A stretch of 64,000 nucleotides of DNA from Archangium sp. (lineage in GTDB: Bacteria; Myxococcota; Myxococcia; Myxococcales; Myxococcaceae): assembly GCA_030681645.1 (NCBI GenBank), contig JAUXRX010000015.1, positions 1 through 64,000 of the forward strand. Direction: 5' to 3'. Shown here one piece after another: positions 50,313 to 59,256 of the stretch. The notes under the pieces are model-generated. The model saw only the letters and a list, made by a program, of their open reading frames with translations. It was not told the origin of the DNA and did no database searches. Positions within the stretch are counted from its first letter, which is position 1; every line of letters starts with the position of its first letter. A program made the position numbers and the translations under genes.

Positions 50313-51781
50313 GCAATCATCTCGAGCACGACACCCTCTGGGCGCTGTCCCGCGCCGAGCTCAACGATGCCGAGGCGAAGCACGCTGAAGGCCACCTCGC
50401 GCAGTGCCCCGACTGCCGCGTGTCCTTCGAAGACGTGAAGCTCGCGCAGCAGGTGCTGATGGGCCTGCCCGAAGTCCCGCCGATGCCTGAGCAGATGGCC
50501 CGCCGCGTGGGCGCCAATCTCGCCGAGGCCGCTGATGCGCTCGCCGCGAAGAGCTTCACCTCGTGGTGGCAGGCGCTCTTCACCCCCCGCTTCGTCCTCG
50601 CCGCCGCGCTGGGCCTCGTGCTCGTCGCCGCCGGCGCGTGGCTGCTCGCCGAGGCCACCCCGCCCCCGTCTCCCGTGGCGCTCACCCCGAGCCCAGTCGA
50701 GAGGCCCCCGCCCCTGCCCACGCCGGTGCCCCTGCCCGTCGACTCCGCTCGGGGTGAACGGCCCAGGCTCTCCGTCACCGTCGCCAGCGCGAAGAAGTCG
50801 AGCGCCAGCAAGGCGCAGGTGCTCAACGAAGGCGCGACCGTCGCCACGCAGTCCGGCGGCAGCGTGTGGATGAAGCTGCCCGACGGCTCGCGCGCCGGCC
50901 TCACCGCCACCAGCGAGGTGAAGCTCGTCACCCTCGAGGAAAAGCAGCTCACCCTCGACCTCGCCAAAGGCAGCCTCGCCATGGTCGTGCCGCACCGCAC
51001 CGATCGCGTGCTCACCGTGCGCGCGGGAGACCTCGAGGTGATCGACCTGGGCACGCGCTTCCTCGTCTCGCGCGATCAGACCCGCACGCTCGTCGCCGTC
51101 GAAGAGGGCAAGGTCGAGGTGAAGACGCCCACCGGCAGGCGCGAGGTGACCGCCGGTCACGCCGTGACCTGGAGCGGTGGCCAGCTCACCGAGCTCCCCT
51201 GGGAGACCACCAGCGCGCCCACAGCTCCGCCCCCCGTCGCGAACGCGCCCGAGGCCGTGCAGCCTGACTCCATCGCGCGCCTCGGCGACGAGGACGAGGA
51301 CGACAGCCCCCCGCCCCCCGAAGAGGCGGCCGTGCAGGAACCCGAGCAGGAGCAGCAGCCCGATCGCACTCCCACCGCCGCCGACGAGGCCGATTGGAAC
51401 ACCCTGCCCGAGAACCAGCACCAGCCGCAGCCGCTCAAGTACCCGCCGGTGCCGCTGCCTCCGAAGCGCGCGGTCACCAGCACCGAGCGCGGCTTCTCGC
51501 TGCGCGGCATCGAGCGGAAGCTGCGCGAGCTGGGCACGTCGATCAGCAGCACCAGCGCGCGCGAAGCGGGCGTGCGCAACATCGCCTTCGCCGCCGACGC
51601 CAACGACTGCCACCACGCGCTCAAGCTCGCCGATCGCTGGCTGAGCGATCCGGTGACGAACGCGCCCAACGAGGCGCAGATGCGCCGCGGCGTGCAGCTG
51701 CAGCAGGTGCGGTGCCTCAACCACCTCGGGCGTACCCAAGACGCCGACACCATCCTCAAGATGATCGGTGGAACGCCCTGA
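50309..51781 (+). CDS. anti-sigma factor with FecR domain
   Basis: 490 residues. Zinc-finger-type anti-sigma N-terminus (HAEGHLAQCPDC, H-x3-H-x2-C-x2-C), TM about 92-113 (FVLAAALGLVLVAAGAWLLA), proline-rich linker about 115-150, FecR-like domain (LNEGATVATQSGG, WMKLPDGSRAGLTATSEVKL), then a Glu/Pro-rich linker and a C-terminal helical TPR-like region. It binds the ECF factor encoded just before it. The linker peptide PVDSARGERP is a translated family-2 repeat. Extracytoplasmic input through the FecR domain is expected but unproven here. Confidence 0.85.
   Translation: MSNHLEHDTLWALSRAELNDAEAKHAEGHLAQCPDCRVSFEDVKLAQQVLMGLPEVPPMPEQMARRVGANLAEAADALAAKSFTSWWQALFTPRFVLAAALGLVLVAAGAWLLAEATPPPSPVALTPSPVERPPPLPTPVPLPVDSARGERPRLSVTVASAKKSSASKAQVLNEGATVATQSGGSVWMKLPDGSRAGLTATSEVKLVTLEEKQLTLDLAKGSLAMVVPHRTDRVLTVRAGDLEVIDLGTRFLVSRDQTRTLVAVEEGKVEVKTPTGRREVTAGHAVTWSGGQLTELPWETTSAPTAPPPVANAPEAVQPDSIARLGDEDEDDSPPPPEEAAVQEPEQEQQPDRTPTAADEADWNTLPENQHQPQPLKYPPVPLPPKRAVTSTERGFSLRGIERKLRELGTSISSTSAREAGVRNIAFAADANDCHHALKLADRWLSDPVTNAPNEAQMRRGVQLQQVRCLNHLGRTQDADTILKMIGGTP
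50735..50762. repeat. family-2 repeat inside an anti-sigma linker
   Basis: CGTCGACTCCGCTCGGGGTG then AACGG, in frame in the anti-sigma linker (VDSARGER). A half copy GAGCCCAGTCGAGAGG just upstream may form an inverted pair with it. Confidence 0.7.
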
Positions 51782-51784
51782 AAA

Positions 51785-51870
51785 CCTCTCCCTGCGGCGC
51801 GGGGAGAGGTCGGCCACAGGCCGGGTGAGGGGCGCTTCGGACGACCGGCCCCTCAGAGGGAGAGGGAGAG
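51785..51870. repeat. REP-like family 1 copies between convergent genes
   Basis: CTCTCCCTGCGGCGCGGGGA then GAGGT...GGGTGAGGGGCG, and an inverted partner GCCCCTCAGAGGGAGAGGGA. It fills the 91-bp gap between the FecR anti-sigma gene and the oppositely oriented peptidoglycan-binding gene. Confidence 0.75.
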
Positions 51871-51872
51871 AA

Positions 51873-52562
51873 CTAGCCGACGTTCAGGGTGAACCGCCCG
51901 CCGTTGCGCTGCAGCTCAGCCCTCATGTCCTCGCGGAACTGCCGCTGCACCGACGCGTCTCCGATGATGCCCATGCAGCCCATCGTGCCGGGGGTTCCAC
52001 CATCGGGGTGAATGCGCAGCAGGCTGCGGGTCGCGCCGACGCGCGAGTCGTACTTGTCGCTCATCGCGAAGCTGTAGCCGACGCCGCCCACGCTCATGCT
52101 GCGGTCGCTGCGGCTCCAGAGGTGGGGGGTGATCTGGTACGCGCCGGGCGGAAGGCTGCCGCGCCCGTGCCCACCGCTGCGGAAGTCGTAGGTGTGACCG
52201 TTGACCGTGACGCGCCCCGTCACCTGCTGTGAGCGGCTGCCCGGCCCACGCACGCGATCGAAGGTGGCGGTGAGGTTGGTGCCTGCCTGGGGCCTCGGCT
52301 GGGTGGGCTCGACCGGCGCAGGGCGGCGGGGATTGGTGGGCGAGGAAGGCGCGGGATCGAACCCATCGCGCAGGGCCCGCAGGGTCTGCGGGCCGACCTT
52401 GCCGTCGACCTCCAGCCCGCGCGACTGCTGGAAGGCGCGCACCGACTGCTCAGTGCGACGCCCAAAGACGCCGTCAACCCCGCCGGGACTGAAGCCCGCC
52501 GTCTGCAGCTTCTGCTGGAGGGTACGAACCGACGTGCCGCGGGATCCGATGGAGAGGGTCAC
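51873..52562 (-). CDS. peptidoglycan-binding protein with L,D-transpeptidase-like Cys
   Basis: 229 residues, GTG start. Residues 1-66 are a PG_binding_1 domain (SIGSRGTSVRTLQQKLQTAG, VDGVFGRRTEQSVRAFQQSR). A Pro-rich linker follows. The C-terminal domain has GYSFAMSDKYD and RIHPDGGTPGTMGCMGI with H185 and C196, resembling the catalytic HxG...SxGC of L,D-transpeptidase/DUF2778-type proteins. No signal peptide, so it may be a cytoplasmic enzyme, an endolysin-like protein or an exported effector. Acts on muropeptides if the reading is right. Confidence 0.7.
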   Translation of the reverse strand: MTLSIGSRGTSVRTLQQKLQTAGFSPGGVDGVFGRRTEQSVRAFQQSRGLEVDGKVGPQTLRALRDGFDPAPSSPTNPRRPAPVEPTQPRPQAGTNLTATFDRVRGPGSRSQQVTGRVTVNGHTYDFRSGGHGRGSLPPGAYQITPHLWSRSDRSMSVGGVGYSFAMSDKYDSRVGATRSLLRIHPDGGTPGTMGCMGIIGDASVQRQFREDMRAELQRNGGRFTLNVG

Positions 52563-52624
52563 AGGATGGTTCTCGGCACGACCCTGTCGCCGGTTGCCTC
52601 ACCTGGAAACACCTGACGGCCCGG

Positions 52625-53248
52625 TCAGAACACCTTGCCCGGCCCCATGATGATGGCCGGCTGGGCGTCGTAGTCGATCTTGAGGCGCTCGGGCGGGCGG
52701 GGCATGTCGGGCAGGACGGCGACGGCCTTCACCGCCACCGAGGCCGCCTGGCGCGCGTCGATCTTCGCCTTGAGCGCGGTGAGCGCGTCGCCCTCGAGCT
52801 TCACCACGGCCGGCAGCCTGCTGATGGCCGCCTTGTCGGCGACCTGCTGGCCGTTCACCGAGAGCACCACCGAGGTGACGCGCGTGGACAGGTCGAGCGC
52901 CGTGCCCGTCGCCGCGTCGACGAAGGCGAGCTTGTTGATGCTCAGCTCGACCCGCTGCACCAGGTTCGAGGCGACCTTCAGCTCGCCGATCTCCTGGTAG
53001 TCGGACGCCTTGAGCACCTCGATGGTGTCGTCGAAGGTGAACTCGCACCCACCCGCCACGGCCCGGGTCGCGACCATCTTGTCGCCGGCCGGCAGCGTGC
53101 TGCCGCAGGTGAAGGTGGTGCTGATGGTGATCTCGGTCTGGCCTTTCACCGAGGGAACGCCCTGCATCTCGTCGATGCGCACCTCCACGGGGCTACAGCC
53201 GGTCACTGCCAGGAACACCGTCACCGCAATCGTTGATCGTCGCGCCAT
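52625..53248 (-). CDS. beta-rich lipoprotein of unknown function
   Basis: 207 residues from ATG 53248. Lipobox AVTGCS. Contains many Thr/Val strands (TEITISTTFTCGSTLPAGDK) and two Cys that may pair. A short acidic linker is absent. No family recognised. Upstream is a divergent 152-bp region shared with the pseudokinase gene. Confidence 0.65.
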   Translation of the reverse strand: MARRSTIAVTVFLAVTGCSPVEVRIDEMQGVPSVKGQTEITISTTFTCGSTLPAGDKMVATRAVAGGCEFTFDDTIEVLKASDYQEIGELKVASNLVQRVELSINKLAFVDAATGTALDLSTRVTSVVLSVNGQQVADKAAISRLPAVVKLEGDALTALKAKIDARQAASVAVKAVAVLPDMPRPPERLKIDYDAQPAIIMGPGKVF

Positions 53249-53400
53249 GTCTTCGTCTTCCTCGTCTTGGTTGAGAGCGTCGGCCAACGCTCGGGGTCGC
53301 CCCGTACCCGCCCAGCAAAGCATGGCCTGATCTGGATTGAGGCTCTACACTGAGGCGGCAACTTTTTCCGTTTGGGTCGCAACTCCCCGAAGGGTCCGGT

Positions 53401-55419
53401 TTGGGCGCCTATCGCATCATGCGTCGCGTGAATCCCCCCGGGGGATACCTCGAGACCTATGCGGGGCGCCAGGCCAGCAGCGAGAAGGCGGTGCTGCTCA
53501 AGCACCTCGTCACCGCACCGACGTCGATCGAGCGGCTGCTGGAAAACCTGCGCGGCGTGCGTGGCCCGTCGTTGGCCAACGTGATCGAGGTGGGCACCAA
53601 CGCCGAGGGGCTCTGGCTCGTCGTCGAGGGCACCGAGGGCGAGTCGCTGCGCTGGGTGATGTCGACGCTGGCGCGCGCCTCTGGCTTCATCGCGCCCAAC
53701 GAAGGCCTGGCGGTGGTGGCGCGGGTGGCGAGCGCGCTCGAGCCGCTCCATCGCCAGCGGCTGGCGCACGGCGACGTGTGCCCTTCCACCATCTACGTCA
53801 CCAGCCGCGGCGAGGTGCACCTGCACGACGGCGCGATCGCCGCCACCTTGCCACCCCAGGGTGACCCGGGGCCGTGGCGGGGCGAGGTGAACTCGCTGGC
53901 GCCCGAGCAGGTGTCCGGGCCGGCGACGCCCGAGAGCGACGTGTTCCGCCTGGGCCTGGTGCTCTACGAGCTCGCCGTAGGCCGCCCGCTCTGGAGCGGC
54001 CCTTCGCCCGCCCACCTCTGCCACGCGGCCACCTCCTGGCAGGGGCTGACGCGCGAGAAGGTGAAGCAGGTTCCCGAGCCGTGGCTCACGCTCCTCGTCA
54101 CCATGCTGGCCGTCGAGCCCGCGGCGCGGCCGACCATCGAAGAGGTGAGCGCGGTGCTCGAGCAGGCCGTGACCCAGAACCGCTGGGCCACCACCGACGA
54201 CGACATCGCCAGGCTGTTCGCGCGCGCAGGCCCGGGCCGCGTCTCGCCGTTCGCCGCCGACGGCGCGCCACTGCAGGACCTCAACCTCGCCCCGCTCACG
54301 CCGCCCGGCGGAGTGCCCGCGGTGACGCCACCCGGCGCGGTGGTGGCGCGCATCACCACCAAGAAGATGACCCGCGAGATGCTGGCCGTGGCGGTGCGCG
54401 CGGAGCCCGCGCCCGAGGCGCCCGCGCCCGAGACGTCCCTCGAGCTGCGGGTGGCGAGCCTGCTCGTCGAGCGCGGCAAGCTCACCCGCGCCCAGGTGAC
54501 GGCCGCGCAGGAGGCAGCCGAGGCGCTGGGCGGCGCGCTGGCGTCCTTCCTCATCGACGACGGCGCCGTCGACGAAGACACCCTGGTGGCCACCACCGCC
54601 GAGCTCACCCGCACCCCTTCGCTGAGCCTCAAGAAGCTCACCGACAGCGCCCCGTCGGCCGAGGCGCTGGCCCTGGTGCCGCTGGCGCTCTCCCGCGCCG
54701 CGCAGGTGGTGCCGCTGGGTCTCAAGGGCGGCAGCCAGCTCATGGTGGCGATGGCCGACCCGATGGACGCGAAGGCCCTCGCGCTGATCAAGTCCGCCAT
54801 CGGCACCCGCAGCCTCATCGCCTTCCGCGCGGGCAGCCGGGCGCTCGCCGTCGCCCGCACCCGCCTCTACCCGGGCAGCAGGGAGAGCCAGGCTTCCCCG
54901 CCCGTGAACGATGCGCTGGCCCTGGTGCAGGCGCCGGCGCAGCTTCAGCCCTCCGGGGCCTCCGAGCTGTCCTCCCGGGTGATCGACGCGCTGCTGGCGC
55001 TGCACGGAACCCGCGGGGCGCAGGCCCAGCAGCTCGTCAGCCTCGCGGTGGGCCTGGCTCGACGGCTGTCCTGTTCGCCCGCCGAGGTGACCCTCGCAGG
55101 CCTCGCAGCGCGCGCCCTGGTGACCAGCGCGCTCGCCGCCGGCCGCCCGGCGCACGAGGTGCCGAAGCTGGTGGAGGTGCAGGAGCGCGTCGGCTTCACC
55201 GAGGCCGACGAGTTCGTCGAGGCGCTCCAGGCGTTCCCGGCGCGCATGCCCGAGCGGCCGGTGGTGAAGGCGGTGGTGCTGGCCTTCGCGTTCGCGGCCC
55301 ACGCGGGGGAGCCCCGGCCCTCGGGGAGCCGGCTGGGCGGTGCGCTCGCCAGCTTTCGCACCCGCCACCAACTGCCCCAGGCCGTGTTCGAATTCCTCAC
55401 CGCCGAGCTGAGCCAGTAG
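53401..55419 (+). CDS. pseudokinase-MshEN fusion
   Basis: 672 residues, TTG start with GAAGGG six bases before it. Residues about 1-270 are a Ser/Thr-kinase-like fold. The VAIK Lys (K34) and an Asp in HGDVCPST (D125) remain, but the HRD Arg is Gly (G124), the usual catalytic-loop Lys is Cys (C127) and DFG is DGA (D143-A145), so it is probably inactive. Residues about 353-470 are the N-terminal domain of type II/IV secretion ATPases (LLVERGKLTRAQVTAAQEAA; VPLGLKGGSQLMVAMADP). A C-terminal helical region (about 530-672) resembles a degenerate HD domain. May act as a scaffold or regulator. Confidence 0.75.
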   Translation: MGAYRIMRRVNPPGGYLETYAGRQASSEKAVLLKHLVTAPTSIERLLENLRGVRGPSLANVIEVGTNAEGLWLVVEGTEGESLRWVMSTLARASGFIAPNEGLAVVARVASALEPLHRQRLAHGDVCPSTIYVTSRGEVHLHDGAIAATLPPQGDPGPWRGEVNSLAPEQVSGPATPESDVFRLGLVLYELAVGRPLWSGPSPAHLCHAATSWQGLTREKVKQVPEPWLTLLVTMLAVEPAARPTIEEVSAVLEQAVTQNRWATTDDDIARLFARAGPGRVSPFAADGAPLQDLNLAPLTPPGGVPAVTPPGAVVARITTKKMTREMLAVAVRAEPAPEAPAPETSLELRVASLLVERGKLTRAQVTAAQEAAEALGGALASFLIDDGAVDEDTLVATTAELTRTPSLSLKKLTDSAPSAEALALVPLALSRAAQVVPLGLKGGSQLMVAMADPMDAKALALIKSAIGTRSLIAFRAGSRALAVARTRLYPGSRESQASPPVNDALALVQAPAQLQPSGASELSSRVIDALLALHGTRGAQAQQLVSLAVGLARRLSCSPAEVTLAGLAARALVTSALAAGRPAHEVPKLVEVQERVGFTEADEFVEALQAFPARMPERPVVKAVVLAFAFAAHAGEPRPSGSRLGGALASFRTRHQLPQAVFEFLTAELSQ

Positions 55420-55444
55420 GGGAAAACTGGTGTAGCAGCGGGGC

Positions 55445-56422
55445 ATGCGACGCGTCCTCCTCCTGGTCCCCCTGCTCCTGTGCGCCTGCGATTCTCCGGG
55501 CGTGGCGAAGATGGACTTCCGCCGAACCCCGCCGGCCGGCGCGACCGGCGGCACGTGGGTGGCGAAGTTCGGCTCGCAGGCGATCACCGACGCCGAGCTC
55601 GCCGCGCGCTTCGCCGAGATGAACCCCTACGCCCGCGCCCGCTTCCAGACCGTGGAGCAGCGGCGCGACTACGTCGAGGGCCTGGTGCGCTTCGAGCTGC
55701 TGGCGCAGGAAGCGGTGCGGAGAAACCTGCACAACGATCCCGAGGTGGTCGAGGCGGCGCGCCGGGTGATGGTGCAGCAGCTGCTCAAGAAGGAGCTCGA
55801 CGAGGGCAACGGCGGGGTCACCGACGCGCAGGTGGCGGCGTACTACCAGGCCCACACCTCCGACTACGTGAAGCCGGCGATGACGCGGCTCTCGCACATC
55901 GCCTTCAAGAAGGAAGACCGGGCGATCGCCGAGGACATCCTGGCGAAGGCGAAGGCGCTGGCCCCGCTCGACGCCGCGGGCTTCGGCAAGCTGGCGCGCG
56001 AGACCAGCCAGGACGCGCGCACGAAGGAGCTCGACGGCGACATGCGCTTCCTCTCGGACGAGGAGCTGAGCACCCAGTACGGCCCCGAGCTGGCGGCCGC
56101 CGCGGCGAGCCTGGTGCGGGTGGGCGACCTGGCCCCCACGTTGATCGAGACGCCCAAAGCGCTGCACGTGGTGAAGCTGCAGGGGCGCCAGCTCGCGCTC
56201 AACCTCTCGGTGGAGCAGGCCAAACCGAGCATTCAGCAGCTGCTGGCCAACGAGTCGAAGCAGGAGCGCTTCAGGGCGCTGATGGACCGGCTCAAGAAGG
56301 ACTCACACCTCGAGCTCAACGAGTCGTCGCTGGCGGCGATGGTGGTCGACCCGAAGGCGCCGGCGGTTCCCTCGACGGCCCCGTCGCCCGGGTTCATTCC
56401 CGCGCCGCCGTCGACGAAGTAA
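55445..56422 (+). CDS. PpiC-type peptidylprolyl isomerase lipoprotein 1
   Basis: 325 residues. Lipobox LLCACD. The chaperone N-terminus (ITDAELAARFAEMN) and parvulin core (RLSHIAFKKEDRAIAEDILA, FGKLARETSQDARTKELDGD) are present. It is followed after 7 bases by a second PpiC gene, so they form a pair. Periplasmic folding of outer-membrane proteins is the family role. Confidence 0.85.
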   Translation: MRRVLLLVPLLLCACDSPGVAKMDFRRTPPAGATGGTWVAKFGSQAITDAELAARFAEMNPYARARFQTVEQRRDYVEGLVRFELLAQEAVRRNLHNDPEVVEAARRVMVQQLLKKELDEGNGGVTDAQVAAYYQAHTSDYVKPAMTRLSHIAFKKEDRAIAEDILAKAKALAPLDAAGFGKLARETSQDARTKELDGDMRFLSDEELSTQYGPELAAAAASLVRVGDLAPTLIETPKALHVVKLQGRQLALNLSVEQAKPSIQQLLANESKQERFRALMDRLKKDSHLELNESSLAAMVVDPKAPAVPSTAPSPGFIPAPPSTK

Positions 56423-56429
56423 GGCCCGG

Positions 56430-57419
56430 GTGCTACGCGCTGTGTCCGTGACCCGCCTTTCGCTCCTCGCCGTCGCCCTGGTGCTCGCCGGCTGCCCCCA
56501 GCAGCAGAAGCCGAGCCAGGACCCGGCCGTGGTGGCGACGGTGAACGGCGAGGTGATCAAGCGCGCCGACTTCGAGCGGCTGCTCTCGCGCGAGGCCCAG
56601 GCGATGGAAGGCAACGGGCCGCGCACGCCCGAGCAGGTCGAGCCGTACAAGCAGGCGCTGATGGAGACGTTGATCGAGCGGGCGCTGCTGCTGCAGGCCG
56701 CGGCCTCCGCGGGCGTGACGGTGACCACAGAGGAGGTCGATCGCCGGGTGCTGGCGCTCTCGAGCGAGTACCCCGCGGGCACCTTCGACGAGGCGCTGGC
56801 GAAGAGCCAGACCTCGCGCGCGGCGCTGACCCGCAGCACGCGTGAACAGCTCACCATCGAGAAGCTGCTCACCCAGGAAGTGCACTCGCGGGTGGCGGTG
56901 ACCGAGGACCAGATTCGCCAGTACTACGAGGAGCACGTGGCCGACTTCACCGAGCCCGAGCAGGTGCACGCGCAGCAGATCGTGGTGAAGGGTCTCGACG
57001 AGGCGAAGCGGGTGCAGCAGCAGCTGTGGCAGGGGAAGAAGTTCCCCGACCTGGCGCGGCGCTACTCGCTCTCACCCGACGCGCGCGTGGGCGGCGACCT
57101 CGGGTTCTTCGCGCGGGGCACGATGCCGCCGACGTTCGACGAGGTGGTGTTCAAGCTGAACGTGGGGGGCACGAGCGAGGTGGTGTCGACCGAGTACGGC
57201 TTCCACCTCTTCCGGGTGCTGGAGAAGAAGCCGGGCCGCAAGCGCGAGTTCACCGAGGTGCGTGGCCTCATCGAGGAGCGGATGCTCTCGACGCTGCGCA
57301 GCGAGGCGCAGAAGGCGTACGTGGGCGGGCTGCGGGCGAAGGCGGCGATCGTGATCAACGACGAGTCGCTGGTGCTGGTGTCAGGCCGCGTTGCGCCCGG
57401 TCAGTCGCAAGAGCCCTGA
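56430..57419 (+). CDS. PpiC-type peptidylprolyl isomerase lipoprotein 2
   Basis: 329 residues from GTG 56430 (56442 and 56448 also possible). Lipobox VLAGC. NGEVIKRADFERLLSRE is the SurA-like N-terminal motif; the parvulin core is QIVVKGLDEAKRVQQQLWQG, FPDLARRYSLSPDARVGGD, LGFFARGTMPPTFDEVVFKL. Likely periplasmic chaperone. Three parvulin genes (this pair and SurA at 61104) lie within 7 kb. Confidence 0.88.
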   Translation: MLRAVSVTRLSLLAVALVLAGCPQQQKPSQDPAVVATVNGEVIKRADFERLLSREAQAMEGNGPRTPEQVEPYKQALMETLIERALLLQAAASAGVTVTTEEVDRRVLALSSEYPAGTFDEALAKSQTSRAALTRSTREQLTIEKLLTQEVHSRVAVTEDQIRQYYEEHVADFTEPEQVHAQQIVVKGLDEAKRVQQQLWQGKKFPDLARRYSLSPDARVGGDLGFFARGTMPPTFDEVVFKLNVGGTSEVVSTEYGFHLFRVLEKKPGRKREFTEVRGLIEERMLSTLRSEAQKAYVGGLRAKAAIVINDESLVLVSGRVAPGQSQEP

Positions 57420-57446
57420 GCTCGGCCTGAACTGAACTGGCCCAGA

Positions 57447-57472
57447 CCGTTCAGCCCGAGCGAAGCCGAGGG
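57447..57472. repeat. family-2 repeat
   Basis: CCGTTCAGCCCGAGCGAAGC then CGAGGG, in the 63-bp gap between convergent genes (PpiC and the 44-residue protein). Confidence 0.75.
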
Positions 57473-57482
57473 CGGCAACCCA

Positions 57483-57617
57483 TCAGTGCAGGGTGCGAGG
57501 AACCCGCGCATCCTCGACGAACTGCAGCTCAGGCGCGGTCTCTGGGCGCTTCGGCCACAGCGCGGTGGTGAGCACGGTCACCGACGCCCCCAGCAACAGC
57601 GACGCGAGCGCGCTCAC
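57483..57617 (-). CDS. 44-residue membrane protein after cpaB
   Basis: GTG start overlaps the cpaB stop (GTGA) and follows AAGGAGGAG. The protein has a hydrophobic N-terminal half (MSALASLLLGASVTVLTTAL) and a polar tail (PKRPETAPELQFVEDARVP). It is not a Flp pilin by sequence. Last gene of a five-gene operon headed by an ECF sigma factor. Confidence 0.65.
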   Translation of the reverse strand: MSALASLLLGASVTVLTTALWPKRPETAPELQFVEDARVPRTLH

Positions 57618-58420
57618 CGGCTCTCCTCCTTGGATCCGGTCCCCCGGATCACGGTGATGATGTCCTGGCGCACCTTCTGGTGAATCGACCTGCGCTCGCC
57701 GTCGAACAGCGTGCGCACCGAGGTGGGGAGCCGGTTGTTGATGGTGTCGAGGTCGTCTTCGTTGCGCAGCGCGAGGGTGAGGTTGCCCAGCTCCTGCGCG
57801 AGCGTGAGGATCTCGCCTTCCTCCGGAACCACCATGAGCGTGACGTTGCCGTAGGTGCGCTCACCCTCGGGGAGGATGTTGACGTTGGTGTTCCCGGTGA
57901 TCTTCCCCGTGGCGAGCACCACCACGTTCTGCAGCAGGGTGAGCGCGACCTGCTGGTTGGTGTCGGGGTCCTTGAACGTGCCGATCACGTCGATGTGATC
58001 GTTGGGCTTCACCCAGCCGCCGACCGCGGAGGACGCGCGTGCGTCGATGGTGACGGCGCGCATGCGCTTGACCACCTTGGTGTTGAGGCGCTCGGCGGCG
58101 CGCGAGGTCTCGAACTGGCTCCACAGCAGCGGGTCGCCGGCCTGCATCGAGACCATCACCTTCTGGCCGATGACGTAGGTGGCCGAGTCAGGCTTCACCA
58201 CCGAGCTGGTGACGAACATCTCGGGCACCGAGCGCTGGCTCACCATGTCCATCGTCACCACCGTGCCCTCGGAGATGTCGATGGTGGCCACCACCACCGG
58301 CACGAGGTTGTAACCCTTCTTCAAGTTGGCCCGTTCGCGCTGCAGGCCGGACCAACCGATGACGAAGGCAGCCAGACCCAGGACGATTCCGATGATCAGC
58401 GGCGACTTTCCCTTGAGCAT
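57614..58420 (-). CDS. cpaB: CpaB/RcpC-like protein 2
   Basis: 268 residues from ATG 58420. N-terminal membrane helix (IGIVLGLAAFVIGWSGLQRE) then a SAF domain (VVVATIDISEGTVVTMDMVS, IGQKVMVSMQAGDPLLWSQF) and the RcpC region (VGGWVKPNDHIDVIGTFKDP, NVVVLATGKITGNTNVNI). CpaB acts with the Flp/Tad pilus or secretion system. Starts 29 bp after the frameshifted lipoprotein gene and overlaps the next small gene. No other tad genes are in the window. Confidence 0.88.
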   Translation of the reverse strand: MLKGKSPLIIGIVLGLAAFVIGWSGLQRERANLKKGYNLVPVVVATIDISEGTVVTMDMVSQRSVPEMFVTSSVVKPDSATYVIGQKVMVSMQAGDPLLWSQFETSRAAERLNTKVVKRMRAVTIDARASSAVGGWVKPNDHIDVIGTFKDPDTNQQVALTLLQNVVVLATGKITGNTNVNILPEGERTYGNVTLMVVPEEGEILTLAQELGNLTLALRNEDDLDTINNRLPTSVRTLFDGERRSIHQKVRQDIITVIRGTGSKEESR

Positions 58421-58449
58421 GAAGGAAGGAGCCGGGGCGCAGGAGAGCG

Positions 58450-59246
58450 TTAACGGCGATAGACGCGCGTGCCTCCACTCGCCGGGTTTTCCCAGATCCA
58501 CTCCATGGTTGCGCCGGCCCACTCATGGCCGTCGGTGCCCTGGTAGCGGTCGAGTGTGAGCTTGTCTGCGTCCACGCGCGGCACGAGCAACGTCGAGGCA
58601 TCGGGCCAGGTCGCCAGCGGCACCTCGCCCTCGAACCACCTGAGCTTCGGCAGCTCGAGGCTGTCGACGACGGCGACGCTGCCTCGGGCGCCAGGGCGAT
58701 AGAAGTGGCCCGTCCGGGGCTCATGGGTCGGGCCCCTGAGGCTCGACGTCCACATGCCGCCATAGGCGGTCCCCATGAGGTCGCCGGGGGCATCCGAACA
58801 GGCGCCTGCAGCTGCGATTCCCGCCTCGGGCGTGAAGGTGAAGGGGCAGAAGATGCGCTCGCTGCCCTCTGACGACGACTGCGGGCCGAAGGCCCACTGC
58901 GTCTCGCCCAGATCGAGAAAGGCCCACGCGGTGTTACCGCCAGCGATCGAGAGGTGGGTGAACGGGTGACTGGCCGAGGAAGTGAGCGCCAGCCCCGAAG
59001 AAGTGAAGCTGATCACCTCCAGCGGGTTGCGGTAGGCGATGACGACGTCGCGCTCGCGCGCCACCACGCCGCGGATGGGGTGGCGGATGCGGGCGTTGGC
59101 GTTCCAGTCGTAGCCGAGACCCGGCGCCTCCTGAAGGAGCCCGGTGCCGACGTCTTCGAAGCGACGCACCTGACCTTGAAGCCAGCCAGCGGGCACCCGC
59201 TCACGCAGCACAGCACCCCGAACCACACGCCAACCCGTCGCGCCAT
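58450..59246 (-). pseudogene. lipoprotein gene frameshifted by a 4-bp copy loss
   Basis: The ATG at 59246 is 10 bases after the upstream stop and encodes a lipoprotein signal (MARRVGVWFGVLCCVSGC). The body in the other frame runs from RRFEDVGTGLLQEAPG to NPASGGTRVYRR (stop at 58450). The two frames meet at GCTGGCTGGCTT (about 59181-59191). One more GGCT copy would join them as CPLAGWLQGQVRR. With it the protein is 266 residues. The frames are otherwise normal. A phase-variable or recently inactivated gene, or an assembly error. Confidence 0.8.
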
Positions 59247-59256
59247 GAACCTGACC

